64,000 nucleotides of DNA from SAR202 cluster bacterium bin127 (GTDB lineage Bacteria; Chloroflexota; Dehalococcoidia; Lucifugimonadales; Lucifugimonadaceae): the NCBI GenBank assembly GCA_002239045.1, contig MPNN01000003.1:62001-126000 (forward strand), written 5' to 3'. Position 1 is the stretch's first letter, and each line of letters begins with the position of its first letter. Position numbers and translations under genes: made by a program. Below are positions 8,493 to 16,724 of this stretch, in pieces. Below the pieces are notes generated by a model. That model was given only the letters and a program-made list of their open reading frames with translations, did not search any database and was not told the origin of the DNA.

Positions 8493-9473
8493 TTATGTCT
8501 CGTTCACCGCTTGGATGATGGCGTGTATGTAGCCGTAGCAGTAGGCGAAACCGACTTGGTTCGCTTCATCGCCGGCGATGCCGGGGACGTGATCGGGCAT
8601 GAGCATGTAGGGGTAGCCGACTTCTTTGTAGGTACGGGCGGCTTTAAGCATGTCGACGTCGCCTTCGTCGGGGAAGACTTCTACGAAGTCGAGGACGCCG
8701 CCTTTGATGTTGCGGAAGTGGACGTTGAAGATCTTCTTGCGGCTTCCGAAGTATCGGATTACATCGTAGGTCTCTTCGCCCGGTTTCTCCAGCATCTCGG
8801 AGACGGTGCCTTGACAGAAGTTGAAGCCGTGGTAGGGGTTTGCGTGCATCGCCTCGAACTTCTTTAGACCCTCGACGGTACCCATGACGCGGGCGACACC
8901 GCGATACTCGTTGTCCTTGATGCCGGGGTCCTGCGGGTGACATGCCATTTGGACTTTGTATTCTTCGGCCACTGGCATGATGCGGGACAGGAAGTAATCG
9001 ATTCGCTCCCACATGGTGTCGGCGTCCGCTGCCCCGCCCTCGAACTGCGGCAACGATTGGTCGAGGTCGGCGTACTTGAACGATGAGAGCGTTGCGCCAC
9101 CTCGGCCGTATCGCGGCGGAGTTCGTAGGTGACCGAGGATGGTGATGTTGTAGAGCAGTCCTCTGAGTCCGGCTTCCGATGCCATGCGGATGATCTCGCA
9201 GAGGCTGTCAAGTTCGCGTTCTTTCTCGTCGCTGGGGCCGAGGAAGAGATAGGTCATGTCGTTGGTGAAGGCATCTCTGGAGCCGAGGGGCGAGTGTATG
9301 GTCTCGACGTTGATCCCATACTTGGCGTATTTCTCGCGGTACGACACAAGAAGGTCGACGGTCCACTCTTTCCAATGCTCCCTGAGCGGTACGTCAACGT
9401 GCTCGACGCCTAACTGCGCCAGCTGCCGGATATCCGTCTCGTGACGCGCTCCGAATTGCGTTCCCACGTACAT
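8493..9473 (-). CDS. UxuA-like (mannonate dehydratase family) TIM-barrel enzyme
   Basis: A 326-residue member of the UxuA family, which dehydrates D-mannonate to 2-keto-3-deoxygluconate. Family landmarks are CHPQDPGI, FNFCQGTVSEM, KKIFNVHFRNIKGG, EVFPDEGDVDM and a C-terminal MPDHVPG, holding the His, Cys and Asp residues that bind the metal. It is shorter than E. coli UxuA (394 residues), as many non-enteric members are. ATG 9473 is preceded directly by GTG; I chose ATG. The gene is divergent from the sugar kinase at 9551, suggesting a shared sugar-acid pathway and a shared control region at 9474-9550. The true substrate may be another sugar acid. Confidence 0.85.
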   Translation of the reverse strand: MYVGTQFGARHETDIRQLAQLGVEHVDVPLREHWKEWTVDLLVSYREKYAKYGINVETIHSPLGSRDAFTNDMTYLFLGPSDEKERELDSLCEIIRMASEAGLRGLLYNITILGHLRTPPRYGRGGATLSSFKYADLDQSLPQFEGGAADADTMWERIDYFLSRIMPVAEEYKVQMACHPQDPGIKDNEYRGVARVMGTVEGLKKFEAMHANPYHGFNFCQGTVSEMLEKPGEETYDVIRYFGSRKKIFNVHFRNIKGGVLDFVEVFPDEGDVDMLKAARTYKEVGYPYMLMPDHVPGIAGDEANQVGFAYCYGYIHAIIQAVNET

Positions 9474-9550
9474 CACGTAACTCCCTTGTTTGTTGTGCCT
9501 CTTCCGCGTGCGGTCTATGATATGCCGTAGCCTTCGGATAGGAGAGAATC

Positions 9551-11047
9551 ATGCCGCAGCACTACCTTGGAATAGATGTCGGCACCACCGCGATCAAAGC
9601 ATTGATCGTCGATGAGTCCGGTACGGTTATCGGAGACGCCGAAGCTCCGCAGGAGCTATCTGTCCCACAGCCTGGTTGGTCGGAACAGGATCCGTCGGAT
9701 TGGTGGCGTGGCACGGTCGATGCGGTCCGTGCGGCGTGCTCGCAGGCTGGCGTTCGAGATGTCAAGGCGATCGGGTTGTCGGGCCAGATGCATAGCTCAG
9801 TGTTGTTGGATGATGCGGACGAGGTTATTAGGCCGGCGATATTGTGGAATGACGTTCGCACGACCGATCAATGTCGTTTCATTGTTGACCGAGTGGGCAA
9901 GACGGGATTGCGCCGGTTCGTCGGGAATCCTGCTCTTGAGGGCTTTACGGCTCCAAAACTGCTGTGGGTGCGTGACGAGGAGCCCGATCTGTTCGACTCG
10001 GTGCGCACAGTGTTGTTGCCCAAGGATTATGTGCGGTTGTTGATGACTGGACTCCGGGCCACTGAGCCATCGGATGCTGCGGGGACGTTGCTGTTCGACG
10101 TCCGACGGAATCGCTGGTCGGAGGAGATGATGGACGCGCTGGAAATTGACTCGGCGATTCTTCCGCCAGTCAGAGGTTCAGCGAGCGTCACAGGTGGACT
10201 CACCGCAGACGCAGCGGATGTACTGGGTTTGCGAGCCGGCACGCCAGTGGTTGGTGGAGGTGCTGACAACGCCGCGGCCGCGGTCGGGTCTGGTGTCGTG
10301 GAACTAGGTACGATGCAGACCTCCATCGGCACATCCGGTGCGGTAGTTGCGCCGATCAAACGTCCGCGCGTCGATCCTGGAATGCGCATACATTCTTTCA
10401 ACCACGCCATTGACAACACTTGGTATCTGATGGGAGTGGTGTTGTCGGCCGGCGCGGCTCTAGCGTGGTTTAGTCGTTCGTTGGTTGGGCCGCAAAGCAG
10501 ACCACCCGCATATGACGAGTTGGTAGCCGAAGCTGCTGGCGTTGCGCCGGGGGCGGACGGCCTAACGTTTTTGCCGTACCTGACCGGCGAACGCACACCT
10601 CATGCAGACGCGAATGCGCGGGGAGTCTTTGTTGGTTTACACGCCGGGCATCAGCGTGGGCATCTAGTGCGCGCCGTGATGGAGGGAGTTACCTTTGCGT
10701 TGCGGGATTCGCTTGAGTTGATGCGGCGCTTGGGCATCGATGCTTCAGAGTCGGTGGCTGTCGGCGGAGGCGCGCGCAGTCAGGTCTGGCGTCAGATGCA
10801 GGCCGATGTACTTGGAGTTCCGGTTGTACGGGTAGGACCGTCGGGCGGAGCGCCGTATGGAGCGGCGATACTTGCAGCCGTCGGCGGTGACCAGTTTGGT
10901 TCGGTTGAGGAGGCGTGTCGGGCATGGATACGACCGCTTGACCACCTTGAACCCGATACCGAAGCGACCGACGCATACGCCGTAGCCTACGGGCGATACC
11001 GCAAGCTGTATCCGCGCTTGAAGCGTCACTTCGCGGAACAGGCCTAG
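9551..11047 (+). CDS. xylB: FGGY-family carbohydrate kinase, xylulokinase-like
   Basis: A 498-residue FGGY kinase. The N-terminal phosphate loop is YLGIDVGTTAIKALI, the substrate region GLSGQMHSSVLLDD and LWNDVRT, the catalytic base lies in GGGADNAAAAVG, and SIGTSGAVVAP forms the second nucleotide motif. GQMHS and WNDVRT are the xylulokinase versions. ATG 9551 follows AGGAGA at good spacing. Xylulokinase phosphorylates D-xylulose for the pentose phosphate pathway; paired with a mannonate dehydratase relative the real substrate could be a different ketose. Symbol given by similarity only. Confidence 0.85.
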   Translation: MPQHYLGIDVGTTAIKALIVDESGTVIGDAEAPQELSVPQPGWSEQDPSDWWRGTVDAVRAACSQAGVRDVKAIGLSGQMHSSVLLDDADEVIRPAILWNDVRTTDQCRFIVDRVGKTGLRRFVGNPALEGFTAPKLLWVRDEEPDLFDSVRTVLLPKDYVRLLMTGLRATEPSDAAGTLLFDVRRNRWSEEMMDALEIDSAILPPVRGSASVTGGLTADAADVLGLRAGTPVVGGGADNAAAAVGSGVVELGTMQTSIGTSGAVVAPIKRPRVDPGMRIHSFNHAIDNTWYLMGVVLSAGAALAWFSRSLVGPQSRPPAYDELVAEAAGVAPGADGLTFLPYLTGERTPHADANARGVFVGLHAGHQRGHLVRAVMEGVTFALRDSLELMRRLGIDASESVAVGGGARSQVWRQMQADVLGVPVVRVGPSGGAPYGAAILAAVGGDQFGSVEEACRAWIRPLDHLEPDTEATDAYAVAYGRYRKLYPRLKRHFAEQA

Positions 11048-11099
11048 AACGCGTGATCCTGAATGTCACTGATTGTCCTCAATGGGGTAGGAGGATTCG

Positions 11100-11879
11100 A
11101 TGGGTCTCTCGCATTTGCGAAATGACCATGATCTCGTAGCAGACGCGATCGGTGATTCGCCCGAGTCCGCGATTCCAACCCACCTCCTGAGGCGTGGTCT
11201 CGCGTCAGCGTACGTGGATGGTTCGTTGGCGCGGTTTGACGGCGTGATCGTCCAGTCACATTCTTTGCCGCAAGAACCTTGGTGCTTCGGACGCAGTCCT
11301 GATTCGGTTTGGGGATTGCTGCGCGAACTCGAGGAGTGGGGTCGGCAACCTATCTCTCCGAACGTATCTGCCGAACTGGCTGTTCCGCTCTCTGATCTCA
11401 TTGAAAAGGACGCAAACGTCCGAGTCACTCACTATGGCGATGTTTACCACACGTTGACCGGTCGAATAATCGGGTTTTCGACACCTGAGGTACGACAGCT
11501 TGTCCTAACAGATTCTGACCTACTTGCTGCGCACGAAAGCAATCCGCACAGGATGGGTTACTCGACTTTCGAGGACTTACTGACGGAAGGTGTGGTTGCC
11601 GGCGTCGTGGTGCAGAACGAGCTGGTTGCCGTTGCCCACACGAATGCCGTAACGACGGGATATGGCGATATCGGCGTGTTCACCGATGAAGCATGGCGTG
11701 GGAGAGGATTCGCCACCGCGGCAGCGAGCATCGTGGCGCACCGCATTCGAGAAATGGATCGGACTCCCGTGTGGAGCGCCGGGGAAGACAACGCCGCTTC
11801 GCTGCGCGTGGCCGCGAAGCTAGGTTTCGTCGAAGTATCACGGCGGGTCTACCTCAACGTTGGAGTTCTTGCAACATGA
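11100..11879 (+). CDS. GNAT acetyltransferase, C-terminal domain with unknown N-terminal half
   Basis: A 259-residue protein whose last 110 residues are a GNAT fold: GVFTDEAWRGRGFATAAA is the acetyl-CoA binding loop (Q/RxxGxG/A form) and ENDNAASLR-like EDNAASLRVAAKLGF the final motif. The first 130 residues match the N-terminal region of the GNAT_acetyltran (PF12746) type rather than a known enzyme. ATG 11100 follows a strong AGGAGG (11089-11094). The 3' end overlaps the converging hydrolase gene by 26 bases. Substrate unknown. Confidence 0.82.
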   Translation: MGLSHLRNDHDLVADAIGDSPESAIPTHLLRRGLASAYVDGSLARFDGVIVQSHSLPQEPWCFGRSPDSVWGLLRELEEWGRQPISPNVSAELAVPLSDLIEKDANVRVTHYGDVYHTLTGRIIGFSTPEVRQLVLTDSDLLAAHESNPHRMGYSTFEDLLTEGVVAGVVVQNELVAVAHTNAVTTGYGDIGVFTDEAWRGRGFATAAASIVAHRIREMDRTPVWSAGEDNAASLRVAAKLGFVEVSRRVYLNVGVLAT

Positions 11880-12888
11880 CTGGCCAGGCGTCGGCGGCGT
11901 AGAACCGGTGGCCGCCCTGCCCTACGATCAGGTGACAGTTATCGGGTGCGCCTGCCGCTCGGTAGATATTTTGCAGATCCGAGAAAGCCCTGCGCGTGGC
12001 ATCGACCGGGAATATCGGGTCCTCTGCGCCGCAAACGATAACGACAGGGCGCGGCGCGAAAAGTCCCATCACGTCGGCCATTTCGGCATATCGGAGTAGC
12101 CCGGGAACATAGTTGTCGGCGCAGTGATAGATCGACATGATGGAATCGCGGAATGTGTTGAAGTAGCAGGAAGGCATGGCGTGAGTGATCCGGGGCAGGA
12201 GAGCAGCCGAAAAGAGGCTGATGGTCCCACCGCCTGAATTGCCCATAACACCGATGCGAGACCAGTCGACGTCATCCCGCGTCTCGAGAAAATCGAGGCC
12301 GCGATCAACATCGAACACGCGCTCGCCGATCAATGTCCGCCCGAGCATGAAAGCATGCATCGCTGCGTCGTGGCATCCGTGCGTAGATACCTGCTCTTGA
12401 ACAAGCTCGCGGCGTTCACCGAACGAGCGCTGTTCAATGCAGAGCGCGCCGATGCCCCTCGCCATGCACTGCAATCCGAAGTCTCGGTCGCCGGCGACCT
12501 CCATCGGTACGCTGTTGTCGTCTCGCTCGACTGCGATCGAGTGGTGCATCCCCGTGGTGTGACCCTGAACGCAGATGAAGAAGGGATAAGGGGGAGTTGC
12601 ATTTGCCGGCAGGCAGAGGAAGGCAACAACATCTGAACCCGGTTCGCTGGCGAAAACGATCTTTTCGATCGAACCGTGGGCATGGTCTCGCTTCCAAATA
12701 GAGACCGGGTTGAGCGGTATTCGATCATCGTCAGGTAGTCCGACAAGTTCTCTCACCTTGGGTTGTAGGCGCGCCTGCCATTCCCCGACATCACCGCCGT
12801 CGAAGGCCATCGAGGGCTGCGTGGCATCCATGATTCGGCGATGGTAGAGCGATGGGGATAGGGCGGGTTCGGTACTGGACACAGTCAT
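11854..12888 (-). CDS. Alpha/beta hydrolase, acetylxylan-esterase/dienelactone-hydrolase-like
   Basis: A 344-residue alpha/beta hydrolase. The nucleophile elbow is GVMGNSGGGT, the acid lies in CGAEDPIFP and the base in GQGGHRFY, so the Ser-Asp-His triad is intact. A pre-domain of about 80 residues (RRIMDATQPSMAF, VREL) precedes the core, as in the Abhydrolase_7/acetylxylan esterase group. I chose ATG 12888; an upstream ATG at 12975 would add 29 basic residues and would collide with the divergent HAD gene. No signal peptide is seen, so it acts in the cytoplasm. Ester substrate unknown. Confidence 0.8.
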   Translation of the reverse strand: MTVSSTEPALSPSLYHRRIMDATQPSMAFDGGDVGEWQARLQPKVRELVGLPDDDRIPLNPVSIWKRDHAHGSIEKIVFASEPGSDVVAFLCLPANATPPYPFFICVQGHTTGMHHSIAVERDDNSVPMEVAGDRDFGLQCMARGIGALCIEQRSFGERRELVQEQVSTHGCHDAAMHAFMLGRTLIGERVFDVDRGLDFLETRDDVDWSRIGVMGNSGGGTISLFSAALLPRITHAMPSCYFNTFRDSIMSIYHCADNYVPGLLRYAEMADVMGLFAPRPVVIVCGAEDPIFPVDATRRAFSDLQNIYRAAGAPDNCHLIVGQGGHRFYAADAWPVMLQELQR

Positions 12889-12974
12889 GTTGACGGACTC
12901 TCGTTCAAAGGTCGTCCCCGAATTATGCCATTGGATGCGACGATTAATGGATACGCGAAAATCGGAGGAAAACA

Positions 12975-13670
12975 TTGGCTGAAACAGTCCAAGGCGTACT
13001 TTTCGACCTAGACAACACCCTCATAGACCGTGAAGCGGCCTTCATTCGCTTCGCTTCTCACTTCTACAACTCACGTCTTCGCAACGCAACATCGATGACA
13101 CGTGACGAAGCCGTCGCCAAGATGGTGTGTTGGGATCAAGACGGCTATGTCGACCGGCTTACGATGTTCTCACGGTGGGTCGACGAATGGCCTGAAGCGG
13201 GACTCGAACCGGAGCTGTTGCTACCTTGGTACCGCTCCGAGATGAAGCAACACGTGCAACCGGATACGGACAATAACCGTCTCCTCGCGGATCTCAATCA
13301 GCGAAGAGTGCCGTGGGGAATTGTCACCAACGGAACCACCGCCACTCAGCACATTACCTGTGAGGCGGCAGGTATCGATCAGCTAGCGCCGTTCATCATT
13401 GTTTCAGAAGCAGCCGGTTACAAGAAACCCGATCCGAGAATTTTCCGCGACGCATTGAACATGACAGGTCTCACGTCTCCCGGTCAAGTCCTGTTCGTCG
13501 GCGACAACCCCCGAGCCGACATTGACGGAGCCAAACGGTTTGGGATGCAAACTGCGTGGGTGCGGCGCGGCCTCCAATTCCCGGACGACCTCCAACCGCC
13601 GGATTACGTCATTAATCACGTGTCCGAATTGACCATCAGCCCATTTCGCGAAGCGAACGAGACGGGGTAA
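12975..13670 (+). CDS. HAD-superfamily hydrolase (phosphatase-like)
   Basis: 231 residues with all four HAD motifs: motif I FDLDNT with nucleophile D11, motif II IVTNGT, motif III lysine in GYKKPDPRIF and motif IV LFVGDNPRADI. The helical cap inserted after motif I makes it subclass I, like phosphoglycolate phosphatase or haloacid dehalogenase. It starts at TTG 12975 with GGAGGA (12964-12969) five bases upstream, which settles the start. It diverges from the esterase gene. Which phosphoester it hydrolyses is not predictable. Confidence 0.87.
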   Translation: MAETVQGVLFDLDNTLIDREAAFIRFASHFYNSRLRNATSMTRDEAVAKMVCWDQDGYVDRLTMFSRWVDEWPEAGLEPELLLPWYRSEMKQHVQPDTDNNRLLADLNQRRVPWGIVTNGTTATQHITCEAAGIDQLAPFIIVSEAAGYKKPDPRIFRDALNMTGLTSPGQVLFVGDNPRADIDGAKRFGMQTAWVRRGLQFPDDLQPPDYVINHVSELTISPFREANETG

Positions 13671-13704
13671 AGGCAAGGTTTCAAACCTGCCCTTCCACCG
13701 AGAG

Positions 13705-14214
13705 ATGCCTAAACAGCCCGGCATAGACGCGGACGAGCTAGAAATCCGAATCGCGGCGGAAAGCGACTTGGAATCATTGGCCGAGTCTTTTGCCCATGGG
13801 ACTTCCGCAGCACAGCTCCAACGGCGGCTGGAGGAAAGCAAATGCGGACTTCGCACCATGCTGTTGGCTGATTTAGAGGGCCGGGCAGTCGGTGCCGTCA
13901 GCATTGGAGGGTGGGGTCATCAAAGGGAGGGTTCATTGCGTCTTTTCGCTTTAGATGTCGGCCCAGCATTTCAATGCAAAGGTGTTGGCACCGCGTTAAT
14001 AAAGGCAGTCGAGGCCATCGCCGCCGATAGAGATTTGGACGAAGTCAACCTTGAAGTAGAGATCGACAACGACGACGCGATCCGGTTATATCGCAGACTG
14101 GGATACCGGATATGCGGCGACCCCGTAATGGACCGTTGGCAACTGATGAACGACGACGGATCAAGCGAGACGGTCGAGGTGCCAGTATTCGTGATGGTGA
14201 AGAGGCTAGTTTAG
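13705..14214 (+). CDS. GNAT-family N-acetyltransferase
   Basis: A 169-residue single-domain GNAT. LFALDVGPAFQCKGVGTALI is the acetyl-CoA loop, and LEVEIDNDDAIRLYRRLGY is the typical closing strand and helix, as in RimI-like enzymes. ATG 13705 lies 34 bases after the HAD stop, so cotranscription is likely. The last 9 bases overlap the end of the converging gene. The acceptor amine is unknown. Confidence 0.85.
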   Translation: MPKQPGIDADELEIRIAAESDLESLAESFAHGTSAAQLQRRLEESKCGLRTMLLADLEGRAVGAVSIGGWGHQREGSLRLFALDVGPAFQCKGVGTALIKAVEAIAADRDLDEVNLEVEIDNDDAIRLYRRLGYRICGDPVMDRWQLMNDDGSSETVEVPVFVMVKRLV

Positions 14215-15234
14215 AAGCATCGATTGCGCCGGCACGTCGCGGTCGCCAATCGAGAATTTCCCATCTTCTCCACCCGGTCTGAACCCAAAACTCTCGAAAT
14301 AAACCTGTTTCTCTTCATCTTCAACCGAAAGCCTCGCGGTGAACCGAACGGTATTTTGTCGTTCGCCCCACTTGATGGCAGCACCCATCAGGGGTTCATA
14401 AGAGTCGTTGAACCGCGTGTGTACGAACCCATCGACATGGCATACGTTTTCGGCGTCAACGTACGCGGTGGCGATACCGACGAGCCGTCCATCATCGGTT
14501 TTCGCCGCGAACCACTGGGCGAGCATCCCCCTGTGCTCTCGCTGCGCTCGTTCGCGTCCCCCTTCGCTTTGCGAAGAGGGGGAGAGTAGGTATTGGTACT
14601 TGCGGTAAAGTCCCATGCAGGAGTTCTGCTCCGCGTACCGAGTGGAAATCATCGGCGTGGGCAGATTGCCGTCAAGAACTTGCCAGTGATGCGGCGTCAA
14701 CAGCAGAGGGATCATGGGCACTCTGAGAGAGGCGTCACCGGGCGCGATGTTGACGGTTGACGGTGTGCGGAAGTAGTCCGCCAAGTATTCTTCGGGCGAA
14801 TCGTCTTTCGTCACGTTGGCATAGACGGTCGAGTTTGCGATTCGTCGCCAACCGAGGCGATGGTAGATCCGCGCCGCAGCCGGATTCTCGGTGCCGAGAA
14901 AAACCACATCGCCGCCTTGTTCGGCGAACTCGCCAAGGGCTTGCTCACAAAGACGGTTCGCGATGCCCTGCCCTCGGTACTCTGGACGTGTAGCGACTTC
15001 ACCAATGCCTGCGAACTCCCGGTTGGCGCGCGGCGTCATGATGCCGCATGTGCCCGCGAGTACGCCTTCATCGCGATCTAACAAAACGACGTGGCGGTTA
15101 TGCGCGGCTTCTTCCCCAAGGAAGACGCCGACCGGGATATCAGGATCTTCAGGCCCGAAAACCTCCTCCCAGAAATCGAAGAGTTCCTTGGCCAGTTCTT
15201 CTTGTATGGGGGTCTCGAATCGGTGCCGTGTCAA
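14206..15234 (-). CDS. GNAT acetyltransferase with an in-frame repeat insertion
   Basis: 342 residues. The N-terminal half is a GNAT domain (GIGEVATRPEYRGQGIANRL, then TENPAAARIYHRLGWRRI). The second half is a less conserved GNAT-like or lipid-binding-like domain. Around residues 216-236 the protein reads SPSSQSEGGRERAQREHRG, low-complexity sequence encoded by a palindromic DNA element (14527-14588), so a repeat seems to have inserted without breaking the frame. Start is TTG 15234 with AGGGGG a few bases upstream. Substrate unknown. Confidence 0.78.
   Translation of the reverse strand: MTRHRFETPIQEELAKELFDFWEEVFGPEDPDIPVGVFLGEEAAHNRHVVLLDRDEGVLAGTCGIMTPRANREFAGIGEVATRPEYRGQGIANRLCEQALGEFAEQGGDVVFLGTENPAAARIYHRLGWRRIANSTVYANVTKDDSPEEYLADYFRTPSTVNIAPGDASLRVPMIPLLLTPHHWQVLDGNLPTPMISTRYAEQNSCMGLYRKYQYLLSPSSQSEGGRERAQREHRGMLAQWFAAKTDDGRLVGIATAYVDAENVCHVDGFVHTRFNDSYEPLMGAAIKWGERQNTVRFTARLSVEDEEKQVYFESFGFRPGGEDGKFSIGDRDVPAQSMLLN
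14527..14588. repeat. Palindromic repeat inserted in a coding sequence
   Basis: Within the acetyltransferase gene this stretch is made of nested inverted repeats: CCCCC-TTCGC-TTT-GCGAA-GA-GGGGG at its right end and ctctcgctgcgctcg at its left. The encoded peptide is low-complexity and unlike the flanking domain. A related copy is at 222-300. In frame length is kept a multiple of three relative to the domain on either side, since both sides still read as acetyltransferase. Confidence 0.55.
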
Positions 15235-15253
15235 TGGTCTAAACCCCCTTTAA

Positions 15254-15278
15254 TTCCCCCTTGGATCATCAAGGGGAA
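15254..15278 (-). terminator. Hairpin after the amidase gene
   Basis: An inverted repeat TTCCCCTTG/CAAGGGGAA with one bulged base lies 11 bases downstream of the amidase stop on the minus strand, before the acetyltransferase start at 15234. No clear T run follows on the minus strand, so it may be an attenuating or RNA-stabilising hairpin rather than a strong terminator. Confidence 0.4.
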
Positions 15279-15288
15279 GGGATTTGTT

Positions 15289-16713
15289 TCACGAAACCGG
15301 CGGTCGGAGGTGCGCCCATGGCCGCGCTTTTTCGAATGCCGCAGAGGCTGCCAGGACCGTCTCCTCATCGCCGGGTTTGCCGACGATGTGGAGACCGACT
15401 GGCATCCCGTCGGAGTCGAAGCCACACGGGACGCTGGCGGCGGTGAAGCCGATGGTGTTGATCGGATGCGTGTGCGGTAGGTAGCCCCACCACGGAATAC
15501 ATGTCGCAGGTTCCCCGCCGATCTCTTCAGGATATTTTTCGTGCTCGAATGCGGTCGTCGCCATAGTTGGCGAGAGAAGGAGGTCGAATTTGTCGAACTG
15601 GTCCCAGAACTGCTGGATCATCCGATCTCTTTCGCCAAGAGCACGTCCGAAATCGACGACGCTCAGCTTGCGTCCGTACTCCAATCCGTAGTTGACATAC
15701 CAAGTTAACTGATCCTCGGGCAGATGGCCGTTCACGGCGATGGCGCTCGATGTCGACAGTACGTACCAGGTGTCGAAAGGTGCATTGAGGACGATGTCGG
15801 ACTCGTCAACCGTGCATCCGAGTTCTTCGAAGACCTTGGCACCAGCTTCCGCGGCGACAGCTACGTCTGGATCGACGGGCGCGTAGCCCCATCCGAGGCT
15901 CCATCCGAGTTTCAGCCCTTGGATATCCCGACCAACAGCGGCTTCAAAGTCAGGCACTGGTGCGCGCATCGAACTTGCGTCACGAGGATCGTATCCCGCC
16001 ATAACTTGGAGGAGCATCGCGGAGTCGGCGACGGTACGAGACATCGGCCCCTGCTGGCTGAAGAGGTTCGCCGCTGGCACACCGTCGGTTCCCGCATAGC
16101 TAGAGACACGTCCTTGCGTTGGTTTGATCCCGTAGATGCCGTTGAAGCTCGCGGGTATACGAATGGATCCGCCGCCATCTCCGCCAGTAGCAAGCGCGCA
16201 GAGTCCCGCGGCTAAGGACGAACCGGCCCCTCCGCTTGAGCCACCGGAGGTTCGGTCTGGATTCCACGGATTGCCACATGGCGGTCCAAGCCGGTTATCA
16301 CTTGTGCCGAGATGCCCGAACTCCGGAGTGTTCGTCTTGCCGAGCATCACCGCACCGGCATCGAAGATTTTGTCGATGTAGGCCGCGTTCGCATCCGGCA
16401 CCCGGTCTTTGTAAGCCAACGAACCGCCTGTCGTGCGAACCCCCTTCGTCATTTGAAGGTCCTTGATCGATATCGGAAGACCGTGCAGGGGGCCGAGGCT
16501 TTCGCCGCGTGCGGTCGCCGCATCGGCCTTTGCGGCCTGATCGAGTGCGATCTCGGGCGTCACGGTCAAAAACGCATGGAGTTGGTCGTCTAGCTTTTCG
16601 ATCCGTGACAGATACAGCTCGGTGAGTTCAGTGGAAGTAATCTCTCCATCGGCGATCAGTGCTCGCAGCTCCGTCGCGGAAGCGAAGGCGAGATTTTCAT
16701 CTAGATTTGGCAT
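15289..16713 (-). CDS. Amidase-signature family hydrolase
   Basis: 474 residues with the Ser-cisSer-Lys triad of the amidase signature family: K84 in ISIKD, the cis-serine in SGGSSGG (156-162) and nucleophile S183 in GGDGGGSIRIPA. The family includes amidases that hydrolyse small carboxamides and GatA; no GatB/GatC is nearby and the C-terminal half is not GatA-like, so a catabolic amidase is the better call. ATG 16713 lies 11 bases after the gamma-glutamyltransferase stop, so the two form an operon. Together they suggest use of amides and gamma-glutamyl compounds. Confidence 0.9.
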   Translation of the reverse strand: MPNLDENLAFASATELRALIADGEITSTELTELYLSRIEKLDDQLHAFLTVTPEIALDQAAKADAATARGESLGPLHGLPISIKDLQMTKGVRTTGGSLAYKDRVPDANAAYIDKIFDAGAVMLGKTNTPEFGHLGTSDNRLGPPCGNPWNPDRTSGGSSGGAGSSLAAGLCALATGGDGGGSIRIPASFNGIYGIKPTQGRVSSYAGTDGVPAANLFSQQGPMSRTVADSAMLLQVMAGYDPRDASSMRAPVPDFEAAVGRDIQGLKLGWSLGWGYAPVDPDVAVAAEAGAKVFEELGCTVDESDIVLNAPFDTWYVLSTSSAIAVNGHLPEDQLTWYVNYGLEYGRKLSVVDFGRALGERDRMIQQFWDQFDKFDLLLSPTMATTAFEHEKYPEEIGGEPATCIPWWGYLPHTHPINTIGFTAASVPCGFDSDGMPVGLHIVGKPGDEETVLAASAAFEKARPWAHLRPPVS

Positions 16714-16724
16714 TTTTGGTTTCG

